A stretch of 64,000 nt of DNA from Salinispora vitiensis (GTDB taxonomy: Bacteria; Actinomycetota; Actinomycetes; Mycobacteriales; Micromonosporaceae): assembly GCF_000378825.1 (NCBI RefSeq), contig NZ_KB900388.1:1301947-1365946 (forward strand), read 5' to 3'. Of the stretch, positions 1 through 9,625 are shown piece by piece. The notes under the pieces are model-generated. The model did no database searches and was not told the origin of the DNA. It saw only the letters and a list, made by a program, of their open reading frames with translations. Position numbers and translations under genes: made by a program. The first letter of the stretch is position 1; every line of letters starts with the position of its first letter.

Positions 1-450
1 AACTTCATCGATTCGCAGCCACTCGAAAGCCTCACCGGCCATCCGGTCCGGTCGACCTACCACTCGTCACCCGGCACTCGCCGGTCGCCTCCCGCCACCG
101 ACGCCCTGGTCATCGCCCCTGCGACCTACAACTCGATCAACAAGATCGCCCTCGGTCTAGCGGACAACTACGCCATGACCTCAGTCGCCGAGCTGATCGG
201 CAGGCAGGTACCGACCGTCATCGTCCCGTTCGTCAACGCCGCCCTCGCCGCGCGGGCGCCGTTCCAGCACGCCGTGGCCAGCCTCCGCGACGAGGGGGTA
301 CACGTCCTACTCGGCCTCGACGACCAATGGGAACCGCACCCGCCCGGCAGCGGCAACGAGCGGCAGAAAGCCTTCCCCTGGACTACAGCGTTCACGACAG
401 CGGTCCGGCTCGCCCACGAACCTCATCCACCTGCTACCGGCCACCTCTGA
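1..450 (+). CDS. flavoprotein domain protein, C-terminal part (5' end outside window)
   Basis: The frame is open from the first base and runs 149 residues to TGA at 448-450, so only the C-terminal part is visible. It reads DALVIAPATYNSINKIALGL followed by a predicted alternating strand/helix region. This resembles the flavoprotein (CoaC/Dfp-like, PF02441) fold, in which a 'vvAPAT.NTinK.a.GisD' segment binds FMN. No CoaB-type synthetase domain follows, so it is probably a stand-alone flavoprotein rather than bifunctional CoaBC. Substrate unknown. The next gene converges on it from the minus strand 29 bp away. Confidence 0.7.
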   Translation, partial: NFIDSQPLESLTGHPVRSTYHSSPGTRRSPPATDALVIAPATYNSINKIALGLADNYAMTSVAELIGRQVPTVIVPFVNAALAARAPFQHAVASLRDEGVHVLLGLDDQWEPHPPGSGNERQKAFPWTTAFTTAVRLAHEPHPPATGHL

Positions 451-478
451 CCATGCGGGAGATCAGCGGGGATGAGTG

Positions 479-1072
479 CTAGTCCGGCCGCAGGTAGCCG
501 TCCACCAACCGGGCCAGTTCCCGGTCCAGGCCGGTGGTGGAGAGACCGTCGGCGACGATCCGAGCGGAGAGCACGAAGGACTGCGTGGTCAGCAGGACAA
601 CCCGGGCCATGGTCTCGGCCTCCCCGGGCCGGACCGAGCCGTCGGCCTGGCCGTGGGCGACCGCGTCCACCAGGAACCGCAGCATCTCCTCCTGGCCCGC
701 GCCGCGCCGGTCGAGGAGGTACGGGATCAGCACCTCCGGATCGACATCGCGGATCTTGCACAGCAACGGGTGCTCCCGCATCACCCGTGCTCCCGCCACC
801 ACCCGCTCGACCAGGCGGGATCGAGCGTGTCCCGTACCCTCGTCGGTCGTCGTGGCCAGCAGCACCCGCTGCCACTCCCGGGTCATCAGATCGCCGATCA
901 GCGACTGCGCGTCCGGCCAGCGCCGGTAGACGGTCATCCGGGAGACCCCGGCCCGACGCGCCACGTCGGTCACGGTCGTGCGACGTACGCCGTAGGCGAG
1001 GACGCAGTCACGGGCGGCGTCCAGAATCGCGTCCTCGACGCCACGCTCGCCGGTCCTACTCCGCTCCACCAC
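479..1072 (-). CDS. TetR/AcrR family transcriptional regulator
   Basis: A 197-residue protein. The N-terminal helix-turn-helix (about residues 13-57) contains VARRAGVSRMTVYRRW, a classic TetR recognition helix. It is followed by an all-helical ligand domain with no recognisable specificity. It lies 25 bp downstream of the BASS-family transporter gene on the same strand, so the two are probably co-transcribed and the regulator may control the transporter. It does not resemble KstR or KstR2, which are encoded further right. Effector unknown. Confidence 0.85.
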   Translation of the reverse strand: MVERSRTGERGVEDAILDAARDCVLAYGVRRTTVTDVARRAGVSRMTVYRRWPDAQSLIGDLMTREWQRVLLATTTDEGTGHARSRLVERVVAGARVMREHPLLCKIRDVDPEVLIPYLLDRRGAGQEEMLRFLVDAVAHGQADGSVRPGEAETMARVVLLTTQSFVLSARIVADGLSTTGLDRELARLVDGYLRPD

Positions 1073-1097
1073 GCCGCATGTCTACCATCCCCCGCTG

Positions 1098-1988
1098 CTA
1101 CGGATTCCGGCCAACCGGCCCCTCCGACCGGGACCCGGCACGGGTCACCAGAAAGCCGAAGGCCGCGGCGGTGAAGAACATGACGATGCCGTAGACCGCA
1201 CCGGGGACGGCCATCCGGGTGTTGTCGAGCAACGCCGGGCTGAGCGCGACGGTGATCGCCAGGGTGCTGTTGTGGATGCCGATCTCGAATCCGGACGCGG
1301 TCGCGGCGCCCCGATCAACCCCGGCCAGCCGGGGCACTCCGTACCCCACAGCGAGGCTGAGCACGTTGAACGCCAACACCACCAGGCCGACCGAGACGAA
1401 GTAGTCGGCGAGGTTCTCTCGTTCGTTAAGCACCGTGCCGACGACCACCGCGACGAGCACCGCGACCGACAGGACCCGGACCGGCCGGTCCAGGCGTACG
1501 GCGGCGTGGGGCGCCCGGGCCCGGATCAGCATGCCGATCGCGACCGGGATGAGCACGATGGCGAAGACCTGCAGCACCTTGTCGAACTGCAGACCCAGGC
1601 CCCCGCTGTCGGCGAGGAAGTACGCCGCCGAGAGGTTGACCACGATCGGCAGGGTGACCACGGCCAGCACCGAGTTGATGGCGGTCAGGGTGATGTTGAG
1701 GGCGACGTGCCCGCCGAACAGGTGGCTGAAGAGGTTGGCCGTGGTGCCCCCGGGGGACGCGGCCAGCAGCATCATCCCGAGGGCAAGCTCCGGGGCCAGG
1801 TCGAAGGCGAGCACCAGCCCGAAGCAGAGCGCCGGCAGCACCAGCACCTGACACACCAGGGCGATGAGGGCAGCTTTCGGGTAGCGGGCCACCCGCCGAA
1901 AGTCCGCCACGGTCAGCCCGAGGCCCAGACCGAGCATGATGATGCCGAGCGCGACGGGCAATCCGATCAGGGTCAATGCCGAGTCCAT
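1098..1988 (-). CDS. bile acid:sodium symporter (BASS/SBF) family membrane transporter
   Basis: A 296-residue polytopic membrane protein with about nine hydrophobic segments. The family hallmarks are visible: an ASPGGTTANLFSHL segment near residue 78 and a second crossover region near residues 230-245 (GFEIGIHNSTLAITVAL). Members carry organic anions such as bile acids or pantoate with sodium. The TetR gene follows directly. A steroid-type substrate is tempting given the steroid island about 16 kb away, but this is inference because BASS proteins carry varied substrates. Confidence 0.88.
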   Translation of the reverse strand: MDSALTLIGLPVALGIIMLGLGLGLTVADFRRVARYPKAALIALVCQVLVLPALCFGLVLAFDLAPELALGMMLLAASPGGTTANLFSHLFGGHVALNITLTAINSVLAVVTLPIVVNLSAAYFLADSGGLGLQFDKVLQVFAIVLIPVAIGMLIRARAPHAAVRLDRPVRVLSVAVLVAVVVGTVLNERENLADYFVSVGLVVLAFNVLSLAVGYGVPRLAGVDRGAATASGFEIGIHNSTLAITVALSPALLDNTRMAVPGAVYGIVMFFTAAAFGFLVTRAGSRSEGPVGRNP

Positions 1989-2063
1989 GGCAGCACATGA
2001 TCAACCCTCGCGTTCGGCGCCGCAATCCCCCGGGTGGCTCGCGCTGCCCGGCCTGGGCCCGCG

Positions 2064-2945
2064 TCAGCCGTTGGCCACGAGATCCCCGCAGCTCGTCTCA
2101 TCCGGCAGCAACGGTCGCAGCTGCACCGTCCAGCTCTTGCCGTCCGAGGTCCACGGCGCCGCCGCGGTGGTCTCCGCCGCCGTCGCGAGCAGCGTCTGCA
2201 GCTCAGCTCCGGTTACGGTCACACAGCCCGGCCCGGTGTCGGCACCGAGGGGGTCGCCGGGCAGCGTCGGCCCGGGCCAGGCTACCTCGGGCTGGCCGAG
2301 GCCCTCGGGGTCGGTGAACGGTTCCGCGACGCCCGCGACCACGGTGGGCACGTAGGGTTTCGCGCTGTTCGCCTTGGTCGGCGCCAGCAGACCCGACTCG
2401 CTGGTGAGTGACGCGACGAACGCCCGCAGCTGCGTTCGGGCCGCCCGCTGGTCGGCGGTGAGGCCGGGCGCGTCGTCGCTCGCCTCGGTGAGGGCCGGGA
2501 CGTCGATCTGCTCGGTGCCGTTCGCGCCGCGTACGGTGAATCGGGTTGTCGGGGCGTCGGCGATCGCCGGAGTGCCGAAGTCCACCGCGCCGTCCAGGCC
2601 GGCGGCCCGCGCCGATTCCAGCAGCGTCGACACGTCCTCGGGGGCGATCGGGTGGACCTGGAGGTTGGGCAGCGCGGGCCCCGGGTAGATCAGGATCGTG
2701 GGGCCCTCACTGATCACCCGTCCGTCACCGTAGACGCTGAGGGACGGGATGCGGCTGGACAGCTCGGACGGCATCCCGAACCCACCGATGGCGGCCATCT
2801 GGAACACCACCGCGTCAGCGGGGTGCGACGCCTCCGGCTGGCCGGGATCGTCCGCGTTGGCCGCCTCGCCCTGCGGGCCGCAGGCGGTGACGAGCAGGAG
2901 CAGCGACACGGCGGGCGCCGTCCAACGGAGTCGACTATTGGTCAT
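2064..2945 (-). CDS. putative secreted lipoprotein of unknown function
   Basis: A 293-residue protein with a lipoprotein signal: basic N-terminus, hydrophobic stretch and lipobox LVTAC with the cysteine at about residue 22. The mature part is Ala/Gly/Asp/Pro-rich with two Cys near the C-terminus (PGCVTVTG and ETSCGDL) that could form a disulfide. No catalytic motif was recognised. It lies 92 bp downstream of the ABC exporter permease on the same strand and may be read with it. Function not assigned. Confidence 0.75.
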   Translation of the reverse strand: MTNSRLRWTAPAVSLLLLVTACGPQGEAANADDPGQPEASHPADAVVFQMAAIGGFGMPSELSSRIPSLSVYGDGRVISEGPTILIYPGPALPNLQVHPIAPEDVSTLLESARAAGLDGAVDFGTPAIADAPTTRFTVRGANGTEQIDVPALTEASDDAPGLTADQRAARTQLRAFVASLTSESGLLAPTKANSAKPYVPTVVAGVAEPFTDPEGLGQPEVAWPGPTLPGDPLGADTGPGCVTVTGAELQTLLATAAETTAAAPWTSDGKSWTVQLRPLLPDETSCGDLVANG

Positions 2946-3037
2946 GTCGGATCAGACGTGGCCGGGCGCCGGAAGGTTCCCGTGGGACGACGATCCCTCG
3001 CCGCCCCACAGAAACGCGGTCAGGCTCGACAGTCCGG

Positions 3038-4699
3038 TCAGGTTCGACCGACCACGTCCCGCCGGAACACCAGGCGAGCCACCTGGGCGGTCACCGCGGC
3101 AAGCCCGGTCAGTACCAGGACCGCGACCACACTGACCTCCTCCAACGGATGTTCGCCGACGTGCGCGAAGGGGGACAGCCGCGCGGCGCTGGCGGGAATC
3201 TCGAGGATCGGGGCGAAGTACCCGACGATCAGCCCGTAGCCGAGCACCACCCAGATCAGCGGCAGCACCCGCGGCGCCACCGCATAGAGCAGCGCGGCGG
3301 CGGCAAGGAGCAGCCAGACCGCCGGAGTGTGCGCCACGTGGCCGAGCAGCAGGCCACCGAGGGACCCGGCGTCGCCGGTGCTCACCGCCGCCCCGACCCC
3401 CATACCGGCGCCCGCCACCAGCAACAGCCACGGTACGCCCACTGCCGTCACCACGAGGTGGCTGCCGATCCAGGCTGACCGGCTGACGGCCGTCGCGAGG
3501 ACCGACTCGGCCCGCCCCTCGCTCTCCTCGGAACGCAGGGTCTGCACGGCGAGCACCACGTAGACCCCGACGACGAGGGCCATGGTGAGCCCCATGGTGC
3601 CGAGGTAGCCATCCAGCAGGTTCTCCGTACCGCCCATGATGGCGACCATGTCCTCGGGTGCGTCGGTGAACCCGTCGAGCAGTGGCTGGGTGAACGAGCC
3701 GTAGGCGAGACCGGCGGCGAGCAGTCCCACGCTCCACCCGATCAGGCTGGCCCGGTGCAGCCGGAACGCGAGGGCGAGCGGCCCGTCCAGCCAGGCCGCC
3801 GCCCGGGCCGGTCCCGGGCGGGGCGGCACGAGCCCGGCGCCGAAGTCCCGGCGGGCGGAGAGCGCGTAGCCGGCGGCCGCGGCCGTCACCGCGAAGGCCA
3901 GCGAGATCGCCAGTGGCCACCAGCGGTCGTGCACGTACGGCGCGGTCTGCTGGGACCAACCGACCGGTGACAGCCAGGACAGCCAGGACGCGCCGCTGCC
4001 CTGCACCGCCGCCATGTCACCCAGCCCGCGCAGCACGAACGCGGCTCCGAGCAGGGCACCGGCGGCGCCGGAGGCGGCCCGCGGATACTCCGACAGTTGG
4101 GCGGTGACCGCCGCGACTCCGGCGAATACCAGCGCCACCGCACCAACCGAGGCCCCGAACAGCAACGCCCCCCCGAGGTCGTACCCCCGGCTGGCCATCA
4201 GGCCACCGATCAGGATGGCGACGACCGCGGCCATCATGGCGACGAGCACCAGCACGGCGGTGAGCTGGGCGTGCCGGCCGACCACGCTGGCGCGGACCAG
4301 CTCGGCCCGACCGGAGCGCTCCTCGGCGCGGGTGTGCCGGACAACGGTCAAGAGCCCCATCAGGCCCGCGCCGAGGGCCACGTAGAGGCCGTACTGCCCG
4401 GCGAGGAAACGCTCGATGGTCAGGTCGTCGAAGCCGAATCCCGGGCCGCCGAAGAGCGCACCGGCCGGGCTGCCGGAGAAGGCGGTCAGCCCTTCCAGAT
4501 CCGCCGGGCTCTCGACGAAGGTCTCCAGCGCGGTGGCGAAGTACCCCATCAGCAGCGCCAGGCCGAGGGTCCACGCCGGGAGGCGGATCCGGTCCCGGCG
4601 CAGCATGAACCGCAGCAGCGTGCCGGTCCCGGTGACCCGGCCGCCGCCCTGACCGGGCGTGGCGAGCACCGGACGGTTCACCGTCACGGTGGCCATCAC
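3038..4699 (-). CDS. ABC transporter permease, antibiotic/multidrug exporter type
   Basis: A 553-residue polytopic membrane protein with about twelve hydrophobic segments arranged as two similar halves. Each half carries a loop of the form [20 protein letters not shown] or [20 protein letters not shown]. This duplicated 'E..GRAE.v.a..v.R' signature is typical of the large 'exporter of polyketide antibiotics' permeases of actinomycetes. Its start codon overlaps the stop of the ATP-binding gene by 4 nt (ATGA), so the two are translationally coupled. Substrate unknown. Confidence 0.88.
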   Translation of the reverse strand: MMATVTVNRPVLATPGQGGGRVTGTGTLLRFMLRRDRIRLPAWTLGLALLMGYFATALETFVESPADLEGLTAFSGSPAGALFGGPGFGFDDLTIERFLAGQYGLYVALGAGLMGLLTVVRHTRAEERSGRAELVRASVVGRHAQLTAVLVLVAMMAAVVAILIGGLMASRGYDLGGALLFGASVGAVALVFAGVAAVTAQLSEYPRAASGAAGALLGAAFVLRGLGDMAAVQGSGASWLSWLSPVGWSQQTAPYVHDRWWPLAISLAFAVTAAAAGYALSARRDFGAGLVPPRPGPARAAAWLDGPLALAFRLHRASLIGWSVGLLAAGLAYGSFTQPLLDGFTDAPEDMVAIMGGTENLLDGYLGTMGLTMALVVGVYVVLAVQTLRSEESEGRAESVLATAVSRSAWIGSHLVVTAVGVPWLLLVAGAGMGVGAAVSTGDAGSLGGLLLGHVAHTPAVWLLLAAAALLYAVAPRVLPLIWVVLGYGLIVGYFAPILEIPASAARLSPFAHVGEHPLEEVSVVAVLVLTGLAAVTAQVARLVFRRDVVGRT

Positions 4700-5604
4700 G
4701 CCACCGCCCCGTGGCGGGCCGACTCATCGCCGTAGTGCCGCAGCAGCAGCTGTTCCAGGGTTGGCGGCCGGACGGTCAGCCCGCGTACGCCGAGGTCGCC
4801 CAACCGCCGGACGACGACGGCGAGGTGCTCGCCGTCAACCTCGAAGCGGACGTGGCCGTCGATGTCCTGCAGCCCGTGTACGCCGGCCAGGGTGGCGAGC
4901 GCGGCGGCCGGACTGTCGACGATCGCGTCCACGGAGGTCCGGGTCAGGTGACGCAGGTCGGTCAGGGAGCCGGTCTCGACGATCCGCCCCTGCCGGATGA
5001 TCGAGATCTGGTCGGCCAGCACCTCGACCTGGGCGAGGACGTGGCTGGAGAGCAGGACGGTCCGGCCGGCCGCGCGGGCCTCCCGGATGCACTCCTGAAA
5101 CACCGCCTCCATCAGCGGGTCCAGCCCGGCGGTCGGCTCGTCGAGCAGCAGCAGGTCCACGTCGCTGGCCAGCGCCGCGATCAGGGCGACCTTCTGCCGG
5201 TTGCCCTTCGAGTAGGTCCGTCCCTTCTTGCGCGGATCGAGGTCGAAGCGTTGGCACAGCTCGTCGCGGCGAACCGGGTCGGTCCCACCGCGCAGGCGAG
5301 CGAAGAGGTCGATCGCTTCGCCGCCGGTCAGGTTGGGCCAGAGCTCCACGTCGCCGGGGACGTAGGCGAGCCGGCGGTGCAGTCGCACCGCGTCGGCCCA
5401 CGGGTCGCCGCCGAGTAGCCGGACCCGGCCCCGGTCGGCGCGGAGCAGCCCCAGCAGGATCCGGATGGTGGTGGACTTGCCGGCACCGTTGGGGCCGAGG
5501 AAGCCGTGCACGGTACCGGTCTCGACCCGCAGGTCGAGACCGTCCAGTGCCTTGATGCGGCCGAAGTGCTTGTCGATGTGCTGAATATCGATTGCCGTGG
5601 TCAT
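4696..5604 (-). CDS. ABC transporter ATP-binding protein
   Basis: A 302-residue nucleotide-binding subunit. Walker A is GPNGAGKST (about residue 37). The region before Walker B reads [21 protein letters not shown] (signature YSKGNRQK instead of LSGGQ), followed by [12 protein letters not shown], then an H-loop (SSH). The KGNRQK signature is typical of actinobacterial drug-exporter ATPases. The C-terminal 80 residues form the extra domain common in this type. It is the upstream gene of a pair with the permease and energises export. Confidence 0.92.
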   Translation of the reverse strand: MTTAIDIQHIDKHFGRIKALDGLDLRVETGTVHGFLGPNGAGKSTTIRILLGLLRADRGRVRLLGGDPWADAVRLHRRLAYVPGDVELWPNLTGGEAIDLFARLRGGTDPVRRDELCQRFDLDPRKKGRTYSKGNRQKVALIAALASDVDLLLLDEPTAGLDPLMEAVFQECIREARAAGRTVLLSSHVLAQVEVLADQISIIRQGRIVETGSLTDLRHLTRTSVDAIVDSPAAALATLAGVHGLQDIDGHVRFEVDGEHLAVVVRRLGDLGVRGLTVRPPTLEQLLLRHYGDESARHGAVA

Positions 5605-6125
5605 GGTCGTAGACCTCGTTCGAGGGAGGGCCCCGGGCAGGGTTGAGCCCCGGGGTTGGTCCGATGTCGTCGGTCACGCGGAGCCACAGAGAGTCGGTGA
5701 GCCGCCGCGGAGAGAATTCACGCCGGGGGGCGTGACAGCCGGTACGCAGTGCCTGCTGCGTCGCCCGCCGCGGGCGGGTCCGGGACGTACATCAGATAGT
5801 CATCCAGCATTGAGCGATCGACGTGCAGCCCCTGGGTGAAACGCTCGAGGACCGGCGCCGTGATACCGGCGGCGACCCGGCGCCCGAGGAATCGAAGACG
5901 CACCGGACCGCATGGACCCGATGCGGTCCCGGCGGCACCGCGGCGTGGACCCGTGGTGCCGAAGCCACCAACCCGAGTCTCGACAACGCCGCCGTCGGAT
6001 GCCACCCCGTTAGATTAAACAGTCGTTCAATGCCGGGCAAGCACGTACCGGGCCGAGGCGCGCGGTCCGGCGCCGACGACCAGTGCCGCGAGTCCGGCCG
6101 CCGCCGGACGCCCTAGGGTGGGCGG
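5605..6125. other. 521-bp intergenic region; possible gene relic
   Basis: No convincing gene. A 95-codon minus-strand frame (5718-6005) has an Arg/Gly-rich low-complexity N-terminal half and a more protein-like C-terminal half (DRSMLDDYLMYVPDPP). It could be the tail of a degraded gene. At its upstream edge (6015-6030) lies an imperfect inverted repeat, TTAAAC-AGTC-GTTCAA, of the size expected for a TetR-type operator. Confidence 0.4.
6015..6030. promoter_or_regulatory. imperfect inverted repeat, possible TetR-type operator
   Basis: TTAAAC and GTTCAA are separated by 4 nt (5 of 6 arm positions complementary). It lies about 95 bp upstream of the aminotransferase gene. Its cognate regulator is unknown. 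Confidence 0.35.
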
Positions 6126-7373
6126 ATGTCCCGCTCCACACCCGCCGACGAGCACCCCACCGCCGCACCGAACCCACTCACCCAGCTCACGCTGGAACAG
6201 CTCCGGCGACGTACCAGTGTGAAGTGGGGCAGGTACGGCCCGGACGTGCTTCCGCTCTGGGTGGCGGAGATGGACGTCCCTCTCGCCCCCGCCGTCGCCG
6301 ACGCGCTACAGCGCGCCATCGCGCTCGGCGACACCGGCTACGCCCACCCCACGGGATACGCGGAGGCGTTCGGCGAATTCGCCGCCGAACGCTGGGGCTG
6401 GACCGACTTCTCCCCCGGCCGAACCGCGGTGGTAGCCGACGTGATGCTGGGCATCGTCGAGGTGCTCCGGCTGGTGACCGACCCCGGCGACACCGTGGTG
6501 GTCTGCTCCCCCGTCTACCCGCCCTTCTACGCGTTCACCCGGCACGCCGGGCGGCAGGTCGTCGAGGCCCCGCTCGGGGCCGACCTACGGATCGATCTCG
6601 CCGCCCTCGACGAGGCCTTCCGGCGGGCCAGGGCCCGCAGCAAGCGGCCGGCCTTCCTGCTATGCAACCCACACAACCCCACCGGGGTGGTACATCACCG
6701 GGCGGAACTCGAGGCCGTCGCCGAGCTGGCCGACCGGCACGGCGTACGGGTGATCTCCGACGAGATCCACGCTCCGCTGGCGCTGCCGGGGGCAGACGTC
6801 ACCCCGTACCTGACCGTGACCGGCGCCGAGGATGCCTTCGCGGTGACCTCCGCCTCCAAGGCGTGGAACCTCGCCGGTTTGAAGGCGGCACTCGCGATCG
6901 CGGGACCACGCGCCGGGGCTGAGCTGGCCCGGATGCCGGAAGAGGTCAGCCACGGGCCGAGCCACCTGGGTGTGGTCGCGCAGACGGCCGCCCTGCGGGC
7001 CGGCGGGGAGTGGCTCGACCACCTCCTCCACGGACTCCACGCCAACCGCGCCCGGTTGGAGGCGCTGCTGGCCGAGCAGCTGCCCACCGTCGGCTACCAC
7101 CGCCCCGAAGGCACCTACCTGGCCTGGCTGGACTGCCGGCGTCTCGCCCCGCACAGTGCCCAACCCGACAGCGCACCCGGCGAGGAGAGCGCCGGGCCGG
7201 CCGAGCTGTTCCTGGAACGTGCGCGGGTGGCCCTCAGCTCCGGGTACGCCTTCGGCACCGGTGGCGCGGGCTGGGTCCGGCTGAACTTCGCCACCTCCCC
7301 CGCCATCCTCACCGACGCCGTCACCCGGATGGGCCGAGCTGCCCAGGAGGTGGGAACCACGGCCACGAAGTGA
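6126..7373 (+). CDS. MalY/PatB-type aminotransferase, probable cystathionine beta-lyase (C-S lyase)
   Basis: A 415-residue PLP enzyme of fold type I, aminotransferase class I/II. Early signature [17 protein letters not shown] is typical of PatB/MalY C-S lyases, which cleave cystathionine and other cysteine conjugates to thiol, pyruvate and ammonia. [17 protein letters not shown] and [12 protein letters not shown] (the PLP lysine) are in the expected order, and the substrate-binding arginine lies in GWVRLNFA near the C-terminus. The ATG at 6126 is the natural start because upstream sequence is not protein-like. It stands alone between the intergenic gap and the sigma factor. Confidence 0.88.
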   Translation: MSRSTPADEHPTAAPNPLTQLTLEQLRRRTSVKWGRYGPDVLPLWVAEMDVPLAPAVADALQRAIALGDTGYAHPTGYAEAFGEFAAERWGWTDFSPGRTAVVADVMLGIVEVLRLVTDPGDTVVVCSPVYPPFYAFTRHAGRQVVEAPLGADLRIDLAALDEAFRRARARSKRPAFLLCNPHNPTGVVHHRAELEAVAELADRHGVRVISDEIHAPLALPGADVTPYLTVTGAEDAFAVTSASKAWNLAGLKAALAIAGPRAGAELARMPEEVSHGPSHLGVVAQTAALRAGGEWLDHLLHGLHANRARLEALLAEQLPTVGYHRPEGTYLAWLDCRRLAPHSAQPDSAPGEESAGPAELFLERARVALSSGYAFGTGGAGWVRLNFATSPAILTDAVTRMGRAAQEVGTTATK

Positions 7374-7471
7374 TCCACAACGGTTGGCGACCCCGAACCG
7401 GCGAGATAGCGGCGCGCCGGGAAGGTCGTACGCTACCGTTCAGCACGATGCTCACCCCGGAGGTACCCACC

Positions 7472-8032
7472 GTGACCGACGACACCGATGTCACCTCGTG
7501 GGCTCTGCAGGCCGGACGCGGTGACCAGACGGCCGCCGCCGCCTTCATCCGGGGGACCCAACAACAGGTACGGCGCTTCCTGGCCGCCTTGATCTCCCCC
7601 GCCGAGGCGGATGACCTGACGCAGGAGACCTACCTGCGCGCGCTGCGGTCGCTTCCCTCATTCGCCGGCCGATCCTCCGCGCGTACCTGGTTGTTCAGCA
7701 TCGCCCGGCGGGTCGCGGTGGACCACGTGCGGACCGCCACGTCCCGTCCGCGGACGGTTCCGATGACCGACTCCCACGACATCACCGACGCCGACGAGAG
7801 CAGCTTCGACCGGCAGGTCGCCCTGGAGCAGATCATCGCGGCGCTGCCGACCGACCGTCGGGAGGCATTCGTCGTCACCCAGGTTCTCGGCCTCTCCTAC
7901 GCCGAGGCCGCGCAGGTGTGCGGCTGCCCGGTCGGGACGATCAGGTCAAGGGTGTCCCGGGCCCGGGAGGAGCTGGTTGTCGCCCTACAGGCCCGCTCCA
8001 GCAGGTCGGCCGGGCACACCGCAACCGGTTGA
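7472..8032 (+). CDS. sigC: ECF RNA polymerase sigma factor, SigC-like
   Basis: A 186-residue group IV sigma factor. Region 2 contains ADDLTQETYLRAL and SSARTWLFSIARRVAVDHVR. Region 4 contains LGLSYAEAAQVCGCPVGTIRSRVSRAREEL. Both read nearly like M. tuberculosis SigC, including the CGCPVGTIRSRV segment. The GTG at 7472 has a well-placed GGAGG eight bases upstream and gives a length matching SigC (185 aa). An in-frame ATG at 7448 is the alternative. The genes that follow are a zf-HC2 protein, PCuAC, DyP and CopC, which implies control of copper handling; SigC of M. tuberculosis has been linked to copper acquisition (established knowledge). Confidence 0.88.
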   Translation: MTDDTDVTSWALQAGRGDQTAAAAFIRGTQQQVRRFLAALISPAEADDLTQETYLRALRSLPSFAGRSSARTWLFSIARRVAVDHVRTATSRPRTVPMTDSHDITDADESSFDRQVALEQIIAALPTDRREAFVVTQVLGLSYAEAAQVCGCPVGTIRSRVSRAREELVVALQARSSRSAGHTATG

Positions 8033-8087
8033 AGACCTTCCCGTCCCGCACGGGAACCAACGCCGGCACCGGTCCGACTACCGGTAC

Positions 8088-8912
8088 ATGGGGTGTGAGC
8101 AGTGGCGCGAGGTGTTGTCGGCGCAGTTGGACGGGGAGGAGACCCCGGCTGAGCGGGCGGCAGCCGACTCCCACCTGGCCAGCTGCGGTGGGTGCCGCAC
8201 ATGGTTCGACCAGGCGGCGGCGATCACCCGCCGGGCCCGGCTGTCGGTCAGCGTAATCGGCCCCGACCTCACCGATGCGGTCCTGGCCGCACTTCCCGCA
8301 ACGGCCCCGGCGGCCCCGGCGGCCCCGGCGGCCCCGGCGGCCCCGGCGGCCCCGGCGGCCCCGGCGGGGTCAACGACGCGGCCGCCGTGGCGACAGCGGC
8401 TGGTGATCGCCCTGCGCGCAGCACTCGGGCTGACCGGGGCGCTGCAGGTCCTGCTGGGTCTGACCCAGGTCGGTCAGGCGGCGGCAGGCCCACACATCCA
8501 CGCCGGCGGACCGCTGGCCTCGGGCCACCTGTGGCACGAGGCAGCGGCGTGGAACATCGCGGTCGGCGCCGGGTTCCTGTTCGTGGCCGCCCGCCGCACC
8601 CCACCAACCGGGCTACTGCCCATGTTGAGCGCCTTCGTCGGCACGCTGGTGCTCCTGTCGGTCAACGACCTGATGACCGGCCGGGTGGAGACCGCCCGGC
8701 TGGTCAGTCACGGATTCCTCTTCGTTGGCTATGCGATCGTCGTGGCCATGTCCCGGCCGGGCCTACACCCGGACGGCCCGCCCACCGGCCTTCGCACTGA
8801 TCGTCCCCGCTGGCGCATCCGGGCCGAGGACGAGCCGCCCCCGCCTGGTCTACGGCTCGTGTCCCCGCCGGTTCCGGGTTCGGCGTGCCATCGGGACAAC
8901 GCGGCGGCCTGA
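8088..8912 (+). CDS. zf-HC2 (anti-sigma-like) multi-pass membrane protein
   Basis: A 274-residue protein. The N-terminus (MGCEQWREVLSAQLDGEE) plus HLASCGGC forms an H-x3-C-x2-C zinc-finger of the anti-sigma type at about residues 29-36. A low-complexity Ala-Ala-Pro linker (about residues 72-93) is encoded by seven tandem 9-bp repeats. Four hydrophobic segments follow, with HIHAGGPLASGHLWHE between the first two; its histidines could bind metal. It starts 55 bp after the sigma gene and is the likely cognate anti-sigma factor, holding it at the membrane. This is inferred from domain and position. No strong ribosome site precedes the ATG. Confidence 0.78.
   Translation: MGCEQWREVLSAQLDGEETPAERAAADSHLASCGGCRTWFDQAAAITRRARLSVSVIGPDLTDAVLAALPATAPAAPAAPAAPAAPAAPAAPAGSTTRPPWRQRLVIALRAALGLTGALQVLLGLTQVGQAAAGPHIHAGGPLASGHLWHEAAAWNIAVGAGFLFVAARRTPPTGLLPMLSAFVGTLVLLSVNDLMTGRVETARLVSHGFLFVGYAIVVAMSRPGLHPDGPPTGLRTDRPRWRIRAEDEPPPPGLRLVSPPVPGSACHRDNAAA
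8303..8365 (+). repeat. seven tandem copies of a 9-bp unit (GGCCCCGGC)
   Basis: Seven perfect, head-to-tail copies inside the zf-HC2 gene. The unit is a whole number of codons, so changes in copy number lengthen or shorten the Ala-Ala-Pro linker without a frameshift. Confidence 0.95.
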
Positions 8913-9037
8913 GCGCCCCGGTAGCGGGCGGCGGCCTGAGCGTCCCGATACCGGTGATGTTGCTAACCGAATCACCGGGAACTGTCCCACCCTGCCGAAC
9001 CGACCAACAGTCGACACCGAACTCAGAGAGGCCCTAC

Positions 9038-9625
9038 ATGCCAAGCAACGTCACCGGTCGGCGCCTACGCCCGGCCGCCCTGGTCGCCGCTGCCCTGCTG
9101 ACCGCCGCCATGGCCGGTTGTGGCTCATCCGGCGACTCGTCGGCGACCAACCCAACCCCGTCGGGGACGACCGCTCCGGCGGCGGATGCCCCCGCCGACG
9201 TGGTCGGGATCAACGACCCGTGGGTGAAGGCCGCCGACAAGGGGATGACCGCGGCGTTCGCCACCCTGGTGAACGAGAGCGACGCCGACGTGACCCTGAC
9301 CGGCGTCAGCACCGAGGTGTCGCCGATGGAGCTGCATGAGATGACCATGAAGGATGGGGAGATGGTCATGCAGGCCAAGGAGGGCGGCATCGTGATCAAG
9401 GCGAAGAGCAGCCACATGCTCGAGCCCGGCGGCGACCACCTGATGATGCTGGATCTGCAGCAGCCGGTGCGGGCCGGGGATGAGCTGACCTTCACCCTCG
9501 CCTTCGCCGACGGTCGGACCCAGTCCTTTACGGCAGTGGCGAAGCCGTTCACCGGCGCGGAGGAGAGCTACGACCCCGAGCACAGCATGCCGGATATGTC
9601 CATGAGCCCCAGCGCAGCGTCGTGA
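9038..9625 (+). CDS. PCu(A)C-type copper chaperone lipoprotein
   Basis: A 195-residue protein. A signal peptide ends in a lipobox (MAGC, Cys at about 28), so it should be anchored outside the cytoplasmic membrane. The core holds the PCuAC copper site: ELHEMTM, later a Met-rich stretch (MVM), then HMLEPGGDHLMML. This matches the H-M-x10-M-x21-H-x-M pattern that binds Cu(I) and delivers it to cytochrome oxidase. The tail adds further His/Met (HSMPDMSMS). ATG 9038 is chosen for its GAGAGG ribosome site and the signal peptide that follows. The stop overlaps the DyP start, so the two are coupled. Confidence 0.92.
   Translation: MPSNVTGRRLRPAALVAAALLTAAMAGCGSSGDSSATNPTPSGTTAPAADAPADVVGINDPWVKAADKGMTAAFATLVNESDADVTLTGVSTEVSPMELHEMTMKDGEMVMQAKEGGIVIKAKSSHMLEPGGDHLMMLDLQQPVRAGDELTFTLAFADGRTQSFTAVAKPFTGAEESYDPEHSMPDMSMSPSAAS

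Noticed and set aside
2952..3959. 335-codon minus-strand frame
   Set aside because: Overlaps the ABC permease in another frame and is almost all Arg/Gly/Ala.
5718..6005. 95-codon minus-strand frame
   Set aside because: Half low-complexity and no recognisable family; described as a possible relic rather than called as a gene.
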